DNA from: Microbulbifer agarilyticus
GTDB taxonomy: Bacteria > Pseudomonadota > Gammaproteobacteria > Pseudomonadales > Cellvibrionaceae
Direction of reading: 5' to 3'
DNA: 64,000 nucleotides
NCBI RefSeq assembly: GCF_001999945.1
Contig: NZ_CP019650.1
Span: forward strand, 1,550,001 to 1,614,000
Of the stretch, positions 54,126 to 63,401 are shown piece by piece. The translations under genes were made by a program, and so were the position numbers. The notes under the pieces are model-generated. The model did no database searches. It had not been told where the DNA came from and saw only the letters and a program-made list of their open reading frames with translations. Each line of letters opens with the position of its first letter. Positions within the stretch are counted from its first letter, which is position 1.

Positions 54126-54387
54126 TCTTTTCTTCGTGGGCGAGCATGGGGGCGAGCTGGGCCATTTGGTCCCGCCGCTCTTCACTGTCATACCAGTGTT
54201 GCCAGTGCAGGATCGACTTCCAGCGCGACATGGTGAAGCGGCGCAGTGGGTTACCCATTTCGGTATAGGTATGGCCGTCTACAAACCCGGTGGTTTGATA
54301 GGCGTTGGTGAGCAGCCGGCGCGCGGCCTCCTCGTAAGTAGACTCCAGGTCCAGGGCAATTTCCCGTTCAATCAATACGTAAATCAT
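54055..54387 (-). CDS. Antibiotic-biosynthesis-monooxygenase (ABM) domain protein
   Basis: 110 residues. An alpha/beta ferredoxin-like ABM fold is suggested by MIYVLIEREIA, then GFVDGHTYTEMGNPLRRFTM, WKSILHWQHWYDSEERRDQM and EEKITILE. Such domains are found in heme-degrading and quinone monooxygenases, and many members have no known substrate. The 3' part overlaps the hydrolase gene tail to tail over 71 bp. Confidence 0.75.
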   Translation of the reverse strand: MIYVLIEREIALDLESTYEEAARRLLTNAYQTTGFVDGHTYTEMGNPLRRFTMSRWKSILHWQHWYDSEERRDQMAQLAPMLAHEEKITILEDASTVASGQPRPASVVTG

Positions 54388-54603
54388 CGCAATTCATACA
54401 CCATTCGCACTTACATCATTCAAAGTTACGATCGACTTTAGAGTACCAGGCAAGTGACTGGCAAGTACCTGTGTCCAACAGAGTTTATGGGACGTGGTGA
54501 TCCCATACACAGCAGTTTAGCCTTCAGTGAACTCAGTAGCGGAGACTGGCCAGTCTGAGCGAAGCGGATGACGCGGCTCGGTAAATCCCCGACAATAGCC
54601 ATT

Positions 54604-54837
54604 ATGAAGTCACAACATACCCTTGATGCCCGCGGCCTGCTGTGCCCGGAACCTGTAATGATGCTGCATACCGCTGTGCGAAAAGTCAGCGCTGGTGAGG
54701 TATTGCAGATGTTCGCCACAGACCCATCCACTCAGCGGGACGTGCCCAAGTTCTGCCAGTTTCTCGGTTATGAGTTGGTGAAGCACCTGGAAGAAAATGA
54801 CGAGTTCGTTTACTGGATTAAAAAAGCAGATTCCTGA
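54604..54837 (+). CDS. tusA: Sulfur carrier protein TusA
   Basis: 77 residues from ATG 54604. LDARGLLCPEPVMMLHTAVR holds the sulfur-accepting Cys in the CPxP motif. It takes persulfide from IscS and passes it to TusBCD for 2-thiouridine formation and to Mo-cofactor synthesis. Stands alone here. Confidence 0.94.
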   Translation: MKSQHTLDARGLLCPEPVMMLHTAVRKVSAGEVLQMFATDPSTQRDVPKFCQFLGYELVKHLEENDEFVYWIKKADS

Positions 54838-54870
54838 GGTCTACGTGCGGTGTAGGCAGCGGCGGAAATA

Positions 54871-54897
54871 ACAAGGGCGACCACTGGTCGCCCTTGT
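54871..54897. terminator. Probable terminator between convergent genes
   Basis: ACAAGGGCGACCA/TGGTCGCCCTTGT perfect stem between tusA and the reverse-strand gene ending at 54925. The T-run is poor on both strands. Confidence 0.55.
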
Positions 54898-54924
54898 CTT
54901 ACATGATTTGTAGGGAAGTAATTT

Positions 54925-55611
54925 TTAGGGCGAAGTGACAAGCGCCGCGATCGCAGCAAGGGCCTCTGGGTCCTCAGATTTGATCTTGTTGGCGATGTGG
55001 TGTTGGAAGAAGTAGCGGAAACATTCGGACCCTTGAGCCGGGTACAGGCATTCGTCCCCTGGCAGGACCGGCGTGGTCTCCACACTATTGTGATCAATCA
55101 GCATGCCGTGGATCTCTCCGCTGGCAAATAGACGCCAGCTCACGACTTCAGTAAGGGTCAGGTTTTCCTTGTCGGCATCCATAAACACCGCGTGGGTGCC
55201 AATGGTGTCGGGAACCTCCTGAACAACCTCATCCGCCTGATTGCTTTCATACTCGAAGTATTCCGCCGCAGTCTCCAGCTCGACGATTTTATGGATGGGG
55301 GGCTCGTGGAATATTTCCTCGATACCCGGGTCGTAATAGCCTTCAAACCGTCCATCCAGGGGATCCTGAATATCCGGGCAGGCCACAATGGAGTTTAACC
55401 AGGGAACCAACCCGACCACCTCGCCGTTGGCACGCAGGCCCCAGCAAAGGATTTTCAGGCTGTAGAGATCTGTCCCACTGGAATTGTTGGAGTAGAGCAT
55501 TTCCAAGCCGTCGAGCTCCGGAGACAGGCGGATAAACCGCAGGCTCTCTGAAGTTTCGATTGGCTTGCCGGTGAAGAGGTCAACCACGTTGTTGGTACTG
55601 TGGTCGGTCAT
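54925..55611 (-). CDS. Conserved hypothetical protein
   Basis: 228 residues from ATG 55611, which is preceded by a near-perfect AAGGAGGTGCTCC ribosome site; the frame continues upstream to 55872 but the strong site decides the start. An acidic, soluble protein: SPELDGLEMLYSNNSSGTDL, LKILCWGLRANGEVVGLVPW, RLFASGEIHGMLIDHN and FRYFFQHHIANKIK. The two 'RANGEV/ASGEIHGML' stretches could be repeats of one beta motif. No family recognised. Confidence 0.75.
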   Translation of the reverse strand: MTDHSTNNVVDLFTGKPIETSESLRFIRLSPELDGLEMLYSNNSSGTDLYSLKILCWGLRANGEVVGLVPWLNSIVACPDIQDPLDGRFEGYYDPGIEEIFHEPPIHKIVELETAAEYFEYESNQADEVVQEVPDTIGTHAVFMDADKENLTLTEVVSWRLFASGEIHGMLIDHNSVETTPVLPGDECLYPAQGSECFRYFFQHHIANKIKSEDPEALAAIAALVTSP

Positions 55612-56075
55612 GGAGCACCTCCTTGCAGGGCCGGTAGTAGGGCGGGAAGGTCTTGTACTACTTATTGAGGTGCAACCGGCGTAGAGATACCGTGCGAGGG
55701 CCGGGCGGCCATCGCCGAATCCAGACTCCGGGAGCAACTTTTTTGCCTCCCTGGGAAGCCGGTACCGCAACCGAAAACAACCGCTGAGCGCTGCAAAAAA
55801 CATCGCATCGAACGGAAGTAGGTTTCCGGTATCCCTATGTCCAAAGGTATATTCTGATCCGCAGAAATACAACCAGCGGAATGGGGTTGTTTACTACTAA
55901 ATGTCTCCTTTTTGATTGAATGGACAGGTAGCGGCTACGGACTTGGTATTCGACCATTTTTTGCCGCCCATGTTCCCGATCTAGTCCCCGATCTGGCTCC
56001 TGGCCTTGATCCCGGCGCACTCACTGATATAGTCCGCGCCAACCGGGCAGTTTCGCAGGAATTTCACTGCCAGTT
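55612..56075. other. Gene-free interval
   Basis: 464 bp between divergent genes. Direct repeat CCCGATCT at 55975-55995. A short frame in the last ~170 bp lacks a good start and is not called. No known RNA or operator is seen. Confidence 0.4.
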
Positions 56076-56747
56076 TTGAATGAAGAGCAGTCCTTGGCAG
56101 CTCAGAGCAGAGAGCAACCACACGTTTTGTCGAATACGGTTATAGATGAGCAAGTTCTATACCATCCTGAGGCGTCTCGGGAGGAAATAGGTGACGTTTC
56201 GCCGAGCTCGGTGACTGAATGTATAGTCACCGTCTTCAATACGTGCTTTGCTGCCGTCGATAGCCTCAATACCCGTCTCGAGGGTGGTCACCCTGAACCT
56301 TACTATCGCCCAGGCACCTGTGAAGGCGAGGTGCACCGTGTGGAATTTACCCGGGATTATCCCGCCAGTGCGCTACATGAAGCGGCGCATTGGTGCGTGG
56401 CGGGCGCTGAGCGGCGCAAGCAGCCGGACTACGGCTACTGGTATGCCCCGGATGGGCGCAGTGCCCAACAGCAAGCGGAATTTGAGCGGGTGGAAGTAAA
56501 GCCCCAGGCGCTGGAGTGGATTTTCGCGCGCGCCTGCGGCCTGGGTTTTCGCGTAAGTGCGGACAACCTGGATACGGGGCTTGGCCCAAGTGATGGGTTC
56601 AAGCGAGCGATCTGGCAGCAAGTGCAGAATTACTGCGCGGAGGGCGTCAATGGGCGTGCTGAGCTGTTTGCGCAATCCTTGGCACAGGCTTTCGGCCAGC
56701 CAAATCCGTTCAAGCAGGCGCAATATCGACTGGAGGATCTCGGGTGA
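56076..56747 (+). CDS. epmC: Elongation factor P hydroxylase EpmC
   Basis: Up to 223 residues from TTG 56076. The core from ~46 (VTECIVTVFNTCFAAVD) matches E. coli EpmC (YfcM, 182 residues): RVEFTRDYPASALHEAAHWC with the HxxxH metal ligands, PDYGYWYAPDGRSAQQQAEF and VEVKPQALEWIF. It hydroxylates the beta-lysylated Lys of EF-P. The first ~45 residues have no counterpart in E. coli; a GTG at 56211 would give a family-length product, so the start is uncertain. Overlaps the next gene by 4 bp. Confidence 0.9.
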   Translation: MNEEQSLAAQSREQPHVLSNTVIDEQVLYHPEASREEIGDVSPSSVTECIVTVFNTCFAAVDSLNTRLEGGHPEPYYRPGTCEGEVHRVEFTRDYPASALHEAAHWCVAGAERRKQPDYGYWYAPDGRSAQQQAEFERVEVKPQALEWIFARACGLGFRVSADNLDTGLGPSDGFKRAIWQQVQNYCAEGVNGRAELFAQSLAQAFGQPNPFKQAQYRLEDLG

Positions 56748-57649
56748 AGCAGATTTATCTGGTGGATGCCTCTGTCTATATTTTCCGCTACTACTTTGCG
56801 TTGCCCCCGAATTGGGAAAGCCGTTCCGGTTACACCACCGAAGCGGTATACGGCTTCAGTAATTTCCTACTGGATCTTTTGGCACGCCGGCCCGATGGTA
56901 TCGCTTGCGCATTTGACGAGTCCCTCGGCAGCTGCTTCCGCAACGAAATTTATCCAGACTATAAGTGCAGTCGGGCACTACCGGACGAGGGACTCGCGTT
57001 TCAGCTGGCTGCGTGCCGGGAAATGGCTGAGGCCCTCGGCATCGCCAGCTTCGCCAGTGAGCGCTATGAGGCAGACGATATTCTCGCCACCCTGACCAGG
57101 ATCTGTGCCGAGCAGGGGGAAGCGCCGGTGGTCGTTACCCGGGATAAAGACCTTGGGCAGTTGCTTAGTCGTGGCGCATCCAGCCTGTGGGACTTTGCCG
57201 CCGATGCGCATATGGGAAGCGCTGAGATTGAAGCGAAGTTCGGTGTGCGCCCCGAACAGATTGCCGACTATCTGGCACTGGTTGGTGACAGCATTGACGA
57301 TATCCCCGGTGTACCCGGCATCGGTGCCAAGACGGCAGCGGGCCTACTAAGCGAGTTTCGCTCTGTCGATGAATTGCTGGCGAACCGAGAGCGCGTAGCG
57401 GGCCTTAAAATACGCGGGGCCAAAGGCTTGGTGGATAAGCTGGCTGAACATGAGGGTCAGATTCGCATGGCATTGCAACTCGCGCAGTTGGCTTACGATG
57501 TGCCAGTGGGGGTGGCATCTGAAGCACTAGCCCATAACCCCTCAGGGCCTGATTTGGCGATTGCCCTGGCTGAGGAGTTTGGTATTGGTGGACTTGCCAA
57601 CAAGATTTCCCGCACGCTGACGAACAAAAGTGCAGAGCCTGTAACCTGA
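56744..57649 (+). CDS. 5'-3' exonuclease / flap endonuclease (Xni-like)
   Basis: 301 residues from GTG 56744, sharing 4 bp with epmC (GTGA). The PIN-like FEN domain shows IYLVDASVYIFRYYFA (metal-binding Asp), ACAFDESLGSCFRNEIYPDYK, SERYEADDILATL, VVTRDKDLGQLL, and the helix-hairpin-helix VGDSIDDIPGVPGIGAKTAA. No polymerase follows, so it is a stand-alone nuclease like E. coli Xni (ExoIX). Xni lacks some metal ligands, whereas the active-site acids here look complete. Confidence 0.9.
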   Translation: MKQIYLVDASVYIFRYYFALPPNWESRSGYTTEAVYGFSNFLLDLLARRPDGIACAFDESLGSCFRNEIYPDYKCSRALPDEGLAFQLAACREMAEALGIASFASERYEADDILATLTRICAEQGEAPVVVTRDKDLGQLLSRGASSLWDFAADAHMGSAEIEAKFGVRPEQIADYLALVGDSIDDIPGVPGIGAKTAAGLLSEFRSVDELLANRERVAGLKIRGAKGLVDKLAEHEGQIRMALQLAQLAYDVPVGVASEALAHNPSGPDLAIALAEEFGIGGLANKISRTLTNKSAEPVT

Positions 57650-57693
57650 CTCGTCTGGATTAGATACTGATTTTTAATGATATATGAGAAGTC

Positions 57694-58863
57694 ATGAGTC
57701 TTAACGCCACCGCAACAATGCCAATAACAACACCGCTCAATATCGTCGCCGATGAAAACATTCCCGGGCTTGAGCAGTGGTTTGGCGATCTCGGCACGAT
57801 TGTACGCGCGCCGGGACGCAATCTTTCGCCATCGCAATTAGCGGATGCCGATATTTTGCTGGTGCGCTCGGTCACCCAGGTGAACGAAGCGCTGCTGGCG
57901 AACACGCCGGTGCGTTTTGTCGGTAGTTGTACGATTGGCACCGACCACTTGGATACGCACTGGCTGGAGCAGCAGGGTATCGCCTGGAGTGCGGCCCCAG
58001 GCTGTAACGCCAATTCGGTAGTGGAATATGTGTTTTGCGCACTGGCAGCGTTGGATGTCGATTGGCGCGGGCGCAATTTCGGCATTGTTGGTTGTGGCAA
58101 CGTCGGTGGGTCGCTGCAGCGCAAACTGCACGCGTTAAATATCCAATGCAAAATTTATGATCCCTGGAAAACCGATAACCCGGATAGCGCGACGCTCGAA
58201 GAAGTCCTGCAGCAGGATGTGATCTGCCTGCATGCTCCTCTGGTGAAAGATGGCCCGCACCCCAGTCTGCATATGATTGATGGTGAGGCGTTGGATCGTA
58301 TTCGTCCCGGTGCGGTGCTGATCAGCGCCGGCCGTGGTGCAGTGATCGACAATCACGCGCTGCGCGAACGGGACACGTCGTTTACCACGGTGCTGGATGT
58401 TTGGGAAAACGAACCGGATATGGATGCGGAGCTGCTTGAACGTGTAAACCTCGGCAGCCCGCATATCGCCGGCTACAGTCACGATGGCAAGCTGGCGGGG
58501 ACGCGAATGATCCGTGAAGCACTTAACCAGGCGCTGGACCTGCCTGTGGCAGAAACCGCGCAAGAGGCCAGCTCAGCGAGTTCGCCGGAGCAACCGCGGT
58601 TGACTACCGACAAGTCGGGCTTTGCGGCAATGCGTGAATTGTTGTTGTCGATGTACGACCCGCGCCAGGATGACACCCGCCTGCGTGCGGCGGCGCAGTC
58701 TGCGGCCACCGGTGGGGAATCTCTACCGCTTGCGTTTGATCAGCTGCGCAAGCAGTACCCGAAGCGTCTGGAATTCTCACATTACACTTTGCCATCGTCC
58801 GCGCAGTTACCGAATCTCGACCAAGCGGTGTGTGCGCAATTGGCAATATTGGGGCTCAAGTGA
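57694..58863 (+). CDS. pdxB: Erythronate-4-phosphate dehydrogenase PdxB
   Basis: 389 residues (ATG 57718 is an alternative start eight codons in). The D-2-hydroxyacid dehydrogenase fold: NIVADENIPGLEQWF, LVRSVTQVNEALL, IGTDHLDTHWLEQ, GCNANSVVEYVF, the NAD motif GIVGCGNVGGSLQ, LISAGRGAVIDNHAL and the catalytic His in GSPHIAGYSHDGK. The C-terminal PdxB dimerisation domain is present. It performs the second step of DXP-dependent pyridoxal phosphate synthesis. The stop overlaps the next gene (GTGA). Confidence 0.95.
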   Translation: MSLNATATMPITTPLNIVADENIPGLEQWFGDLGTIVRAPGRNLSPSQLADADILLVRSVTQVNEALLANTPVRFVGSCTIGTDHLDTHWLEQQGIAWSAAPGCNANSVVEYVFCALAALDVDWRGRNFGIVGCGNVGGSLQRKLHALNIQCKIYDPWKTDNPDSATLEEVLQQDVICLHAPLVKDGPHPSLHMIDGEALDRIRPGAVLISAGRGAVIDNHALRERDTSFTTVLDVWENEPDMDAELLERVNLGSPHIAGYSHDGKLAGTRMIREALNQALDLPVAETAQEASSASSPEQPRLTTDKSGFAAMRELLLSMYDPRQDDTRLRAAAQSAATGGESLPLAFDQLRKQYPKRLEFSHYTLPSSAQLPNLDQAVCAQLAILGLK

Positions 58864-60059
58864 AGCTTAAAAAACTCGGACTTATCATCAACCCCTGGGC
58901 GGGCGTTGGTGGCCCCGCCGGGCTCAAGGGGAGCGATGGTGCAGACACCGTGACTCGCGCACTGGCGGCGGGTATTGAGCCGCAATCGCACAAGCGCGCA
59001 GCGATCGCGCTAGGCGCGTTGCAACCGTTTAGCGAGGCGTTGCAAATTGTGACTTTTGCCGGTGATATGGGCGAAGAGCTGGCAGCCTCCTTAGGCTTTA
59101 CTGTAGAGGTGATTGGTAAAGCTGGCGGTAAACGCTCCACGCCGATGGACTCCGAGTTGGCCGCTGCAGCGATTCGCGATGCCGGTGCGGATTTAATTGT
59201 GTTCGCCGGTGGCGATGGCACCGCGCGCAATATGGTCAATGCGCTAGGCGATGGCTTTCCTGTGCTGGGGATTCCGGCCGGGGTAAAAATGCATTCCGCA
59301 TGCTTTGCCATCTCCCCACGTGCGGCGGGCGAAGTGCTGCGTCGTCTGATGTCCGGTGAGCTGGTAGATTTGCACCAGCGCGAAGTGCGCGATATTGACG
59401 AGAAATCCTTTCGTGAAGGGCGGGTAAGTACCCGCTATTACGGCGAGTTGCTGGTGCCGGAAGAAGGGCACTTTTTGCAGGCGGTAAAAAATGCCGGGCG
59501 CGAAGTGGAAGAGCTGGCAGTGGCAGACATCGCCGCGCAGATGGTGGAAGAAATTGACGAGCTGGACCCGGAGACCCTGTATGTATTCGGCCCCGGTTCT
59601 ACGACCCTTGCGGTGTTGAACGAGCTGGGCGAGAAGGGGACCCTGCTGGGGGTGGACCTCTGGCGCAATGGATCCTTGGTGGCGGCAGATGTCAGCGCCC
59701 CGCAAATTGTGCAGGCAATCGCGCAACACCGTGAATCCCACCCAGAGCGCCCGGTAAAAATTATTCTTACCGCCATCGGTGGTCAGGGCCATTTAATTGG
59801 TCGCGGCAATCAGCAGCTAAACCCGCAGGTTCTGACCAGTGTTGGTCGGGAAAATCTGTTGGTGGTTGCCACAAAAACAAAGGTCACCGAACTGGGTAGC
59901 CGACCGTTGTTGATTGATAGCGGTGATCCGGCACTGGACGAAGCCTGGAGTGGCTTTGTGCGGGTAGTCACAGGCTACCGCGACGAAATTCTCTACCCAT
60001 TGTCTGGTGACGGCAGCGGTATTGCGCCAGATCATTCGTCTGCCACACGCGACGAATAA
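58860..60059 (+). CDS. ATP-NAD kinase-like protein (COG3199)
   Basis: About 399 residues from GTG 58860, overlapping pdxB by 4 bp. LGLIINPWAGVGGPAGLKGS, the NAD-kinase motif VFAGGDGTARNMVNAL, and VLGIPAGVKMHSACFA. The C-terminal half carries LYVFGPGSTTLAVLNELG and TAIGGQGHLIGRGNQQL. It belongs to a family related to NAD/diacylglycerol kinases, longer than NadK, of unknown physiological substrate. A CDS-coupled position after pdxB is suggestive of a cofactor link only. Confidence 0.88.
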   Translation: MKLKKLGLIINPWAGVGGPAGLKGSDGADTVTRALAAGIEPQSHKRAAIALGALQPFSEALQIVTFAGDMGEELAASLGFTVEVIGKAGGKRSTPMDSELAAAAIRDAGADLIVFAGGDGTARNMVNALGDGFPVLGIPAGVKMHSACFAISPRAAGEVLRRLMSGELVDLHQREVRDIDEKSFREGRVSTRYYGELLVPEEGHFLQAVKNAGREVEELAVADIAAQMVEEIDELDPETLYVFGPGSTTLAVLNELGEKGTLLGVDLWRNGSLVAADVSAPQIVQAIAQHRESHPERPVKIILTAIGGQGHLIGRGNQQLNPQVLTSVGRENLLVVATKTKVTELGSRPLLIDSGDPALDEAWSGFVRVVTGYRDEILYPLSGDGSGIAPDHSSATRDE

Positions 60060-60091
60060 CACTCAGTAAAGAACTAAAGAGTACAAGTACA

Positions 60092-61036
60092 TTGAATTGG
60101 GAACCCTTGCTGCAGGTAGTGCGCAGCAAATTGCAGGAAGAACAGTCTCAGGGTGAAGCACCCGATAGCCGCCGCCTGTTTCATGGCCGTGGGCACTGCT
60201 ATGCGGGTCTGGACCGGGTGTGTGTAGACAGATATCACCCCGCTATTCTGGTCACTTTGTTTGACGAATATCCCGAGGAAGATACGCTCGCGGACCAGCT
60301 GTGGTCACTGGTGGAGCCACTGGGGTACAAGGGCGTGGCCGTGCAGCGACGCTACCAGCGCGGTGCCCCCATTCAGTGGCAGTGTGGCGAAGAAGTGGAA
60401 GCACCCGTGGCCCGTCGCGGCGCGCTGAAGTTTCCACTCACCTTTGATCGTCAGAACGTGGGCTTCTTTCTGGACATCGAACCAGGCCGCCAATGGTTGG
60501 AGCAGCAGGTGCGGGAAAAGGCCGGCAAGGTCGACAACCTCAAGCTGCTGAACCTGTTCGCGTTTACCTGTGCGTTTTCTGCGGTGGCGCGCGCCGCGGG
60601 TGAGCTGGAAGTACTGAACGTGGATCTGAACAAGGGCGTGCTAAAGCGCGGGCAGGCCAATCACCAGCTAAACAACCTGGCCAGCAAGGGTATTCGCTTC
60701 CTCGCCATGGATGCACTGCGGGACTTCAAACGCTATGACCGACGCGGGCCATTTCAGTTGGCTGTAGTAGACCCGCCCACCCGACAGCGGGGCAGTTTCG
60801 ATGCGGCAGAGAACTACGCGCGGCAGTTGGAGCTATTGCCCGGCTGCCTGGCTGATGAGGCAGACTTGCTGCTGGTGTTGAATTCACCGGCCCACAGTGA
60901 GCAGTATTTCAGAGAGTTGATTGAAGCGGCGAACCCGGGTTTTTCAGTGGTAGCGCGGTTACCGCAGAATCCGGATTTCCCGGATAGCGATTCCGACGCA
61001 GCATTAAAAATGTTGCATGTGAAGTTTCACAGGTGA
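60092..61036 (+). CDS. Class I SAM-dependent (rRNA-type) methyltransferase, COG1092-like
   Basis: 314 residues from TTG 60092, the only plausible start; it has a weak ribosome site. The core resembles RlmI/RlmK C-domains: LTFDRQNVGFFLDIEPGRQW, LLNLFAFTCAFSAVARAAGE (SAM motif I), NVDLNKGVLKRGQANHQLNN and LAVVDPPTRQRGSFDAAENY, a DPP motif of base methyltransferases. No PUA domain is seen. The RNA target cannot be read from sequence. The 3' end overlaps the reverse gene by 10 bp. Confidence 0.85.
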   Translation: MNWEPLLQVVRSKLQEEQSQGEAPDSRRLFHGRGHCYAGLDRVCVDRYHPAILVTLFDEYPEEDTLADQLWSLVEPLGYKGVAVQRRYQRGAPIQWQCGEEVEAPVARRGALKFPLTFDRQNVGFFLDIEPGRQWLEQQVREKAGKVDNLKLLNLFAFTCAFSAVARAAGELEVLNVDLNKGVLKRGQANHQLNNLASKGIRFLAMDALRDFKRYDRRGPFQLAVVDPPTRQRGSFDAAENYARQLELLPGCLADEADLLLVLNSPAHSEQYFRELIEAANPGFSVVARLPQNPDFPDSDSDAALKMLHVKFHR

Positions 61037-61416
61037 CGCATTAAATCCACTACCAGCGCTTCCAGCTCAGGTGACGAGCCTCCGCGTACAGCCTCGTTAA
61101 GCTTTTCCGCATTGCTCATCCCGTCTTCGCCGCGGCTTACCATAAGCAGGAAGCTGCGGTGGGACAGGGTGGCTTCCTCCACCGCCTCCTGACGCACAAT
61201 TTGGGCGAAATTAATATAGCCGCACTCCTTGAGCCAAGTCATTGCGCCCAGGCAGGCGAGGTGGCGGGGGGAGTGCAGGCCGAATTCGTCCGGGGTGTCA
61301 GGGCCGGAAATGTCTTCCACGTAGATGGTCGCCGGTACGGGGAACTGCTGGAATAGTGCCAACAGAATACGCCCCGCATCGCGGTAAAAGTCGTGAATGT
61401 GCAGATCGTCCAGCAT
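61027..61416 (-). CDS. Conserved hypothetical protein
   Basis: 129 residues, all-helical in appearance: DDLHIHDFYRDAGRILLALF, TPDEFGLHSPRHLACLGAMT, WLKECGYINFAQIVRQEAV and SPELEALVVDLMRHL. No family recognised. It lies downstream of alaA on the same strand, 44 bp after... its start is at 61416, between alaA and the methyltransferase, with which it overlaps tail to tail. Confidence 0.7.
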   Translation of the reverse strand: MLDDLHIHDFYRDAGRILLALFQQFPVPATIYVEDISGPDTPDEFGLHSPRHLACLGAMTWLKECGYINFAQIVRQEAVEEATLSHRSFLLMVSRGEDGMSNAEKLNEAVRGGSSPELEALVVDLMRHL

Positions 61417-61460
61417 GTTGCTCTATTGCCAGTATTCTTTTGCCAGTACTTAGCGGCTAA

Positions 61461-62675
61461 TTATTTGCTGTAGTGTTCGAGGAAATTGCCCAGTCGTGCA
61501 ATTGCGTGCGACAGGTCGTCGGCCCGCGGCAGAAACACGATGCGTAAGTGGTTCGGCTCATCCCAGTGGAAGGCGCTGCCCTGTACCAGCAGAATCTTTT
61601 CCTTGCGCAGGAACTCAAGCACAAAGCGCTCGTCGTCTTCGATCTTATGTCTATTCAGATCCAGCTTGGGGAACAGGTAGATAGCGCCCTGTGGCTTCAC
61701 GCAGCTGACTCCGGGAATGTCATTCAGCATGCGATAGGCAAGGTCGCGCTGCTGGCGCAGCCGGCCTCCGGGGAGCACCAGGTCGTTGATACTCTGGTAG
61801 CCGCCCAGTGCAGTTTGCACCGCAAACATGGCCGGTACGTTGCTGCACAGGCGCATGGAGGAAAGAATATCCATGCCCTGAATGAATCCTTTGGCGCGCT
61901 GCTTGGCACCGCTGACAATCATCCAGCCAGAGCGGAACCCTGCCAGACGGTAGGATTTAGACAGGCCGTTGAAGCTCAGGCACAGCACGTCTTGTGCCAG
62001 TGAGCCCATCGGTACGAACTCAGCGTCGTCGTACAGAATTTTGCTGTAGATCTCGTCGGCAAAAATTATCAGATTGTGCTGGCGTGCCAGCTCGACGATT
62101 TGCTCCAACAGCTCACGCGGGTATACGGCGCCGGTGGGGTTATTCGGGTTGATCACCACGATGCCGCGGGTGCGGGAAGTGATCTTCGACTTGATGTCTT
62201 CAATATCCGGCAGCCAGCCCGCTTGCTCGTCGCAGCGGTAAAGTACCGCATTGGCGCCAGTCAAATTGGTGGCGGCCATCCACAGTGGGTAGTTGGGCAT
62301 CGGCAACAGCATTTCATCGCCGTCATTCAGCAACGCCTGGGTGGACATGGAAATCAGCTCGGAAACGCCGTTGCCGAGGTAGATGTCATCGATGTCCACA
62401 TCGGGAATGCCCAGGGTCTGACATTCCTGCATGATGGCCTTGCGCGCCGCAAACAGGCCCTTGGATTCTACATAGCCCTGGGCCTGGGATAGGTTGTAAA
62501 TCACGTCCTGCAGGATTTCATCGGGTGCGTCGAAGCCGAAGGGTGCCGGATTGCCGATATTCAGCTTCATGATCCGGTGGCCTTCTTCTTCCAGGCGCGT
62601 GGCCTGCTCCATGACGGGTCCGCGAATCTCGTAACAGACCCCGTGGAGTTTTTCCGACTTGTGAATATCCTTCAT
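61461..62675 (-). CDS. alaA: Alanine aminotransferase AlaA-type PLP enzyme
   Basis: 404 residues, class I aminotransferase. The start (MKDIHKSEKLHGVCYEIRGP) and GHRIMKLNIGNPAPFGFDAP match E. coli AlaA (YfbQ). YLGNGVSELISMSTQALLND, VVINPNNPTGAVYP, FADEIYSKILYDD, and the Schiff-base Lys in LSFNGLSKSYRLAGFRSGW are all intact. It transfers amino groups between glutamate and pyruvate. Its gene is 44 bp upstream of the small hypothetical gene on the same strand. Confidence 0.94.
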   Translation of the reverse strand: MKDIHKSEKLHGVCYEIRGPVMEQATRLEEEGHRIMKLNIGNPAPFGFDAPDEILQDVIYNLSQAQGYVESKGLFAARKAIMQECQTLGIPDVDIDDIYLGNGVSELISMSTQALLNDGDEMLLPMPNYPLWMAATNLTGANAVLYRCDEQAGWLPDIEDIKSKITSRTRGIVVINPNNPTGAVYPRELLEQIVELARQHNLIIFADEIYSKILYDDAEFVPMGSLAQDVLCLSFNGLSKSYRLAGFRSGWMIVSGAKQRAKGFIQGMDILSSMRLCSNVPAMFAVQTALGGYQSINDLVLPGGRLRQQRDLAYRMLNDIPGVSCVKPQGAIYLFPKLDLNRHKIEDDERFVLEFLRKEKILLVQGSAFHWDEPNHLRIVFLPRADDLSHAIARLGNFLEHYSK

Positions 62676-62955
62676 TGCAGCGTTCTTTAATTAGGCTCAG
62701 TAAATTGGGTTTGTGTGCATTGGCCCGGCTGTATTCGATGAAACTGTTTCCGTGGAACTGCCGGGCGGGCAAATTCGTTTCTCTCCAACGCTCGGACCTA
62801 GTAGGCTGTACTGCTCGTTAGTAAGGCAATCAGCGGCTGGTCGGTCCAGCGATTGGGTGGGCGCCCCGGGGTATGAGGTGCTGCCACAAAGCGTTTTGCC
62901 GGGGCAGGGTAATGCCGCTGGATACTGACTTTTCAGGCAAAAAAGGAGGCACAGT

Positions 62956-63363
62956 ATGGCAAAAGAAAAAGACGATAACTACTGGCGTGAACGCCTGACT
63001 GCGGAAGAATTTCGTGTTTGCCGGGAAGCAGGGACCGAGCGTCCATTTACCGGTGAGTACTGGGACAGCTTTGAAGACGGCAAGTACCTATGTCGCTGTT
63101 GTCAGGAAGTGCTGTTTCATTCCTCATCCAAGTTTGACGCCGGATGTGGCTGGCCCAGCTTTGATGCGGAGGCGAGTGCGGGGGTTGTTGAGGAGCGCGC
63201 GGACCACAGCCTGGGGATGCGACGGGTTGAGATACTGTGCGCCAACTGCGGCAGCCACCTGGGGCATGTATTCCCCGACGGGCCGACCGACACCGGCTTG
63301 CGCTATTGTGTTAATTCACTGTCGGTAAAACTGGATCCGGATACCGAACCACAAGATGACTGA
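62956..63363 (+). CDS. msrB: Peptide-methionine (R)-S-oxide reductase MsrB
   Basis: 135 residues, AAGGAGG 9 bp upstream. Two zinc CxxC pairs (CRCC and CANC), the FDAGCGWPSFDAE signature, GSHLGHVFPDGP, and the catalytic Cys in LRYCVNSLSVKL. It reduces methionine-R-sulfoxide in proteins. The full length and zinc ligands are normal; there is no export signal, so it is cytoplasmic. Confidence 0.96.
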   Translation: MAKEKDDNYWRERLTAEEFRVCREAGTERPFTGEYWDSFEDGKYLCRCCQEVLFHSSSKFDAGCGWPSFDAEASAGVVEERADHSLGMRRVEILCANCGSHLGHVFPDGPTDTGLRYCVNSLSVKLDPDTEPQDD

Positions 63364-63401
63364 GCCCGCGCCAGGGTAGAGGGTAAGGCAGGAGGCTGAC
63401 T

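Noticed and set aside
55850..56079. Short frame upstream of epmC ending at TGA near 56079
   Set aside because: Only a TTG start and no ribosome site; no recognisable motif. Noted as intergenic.
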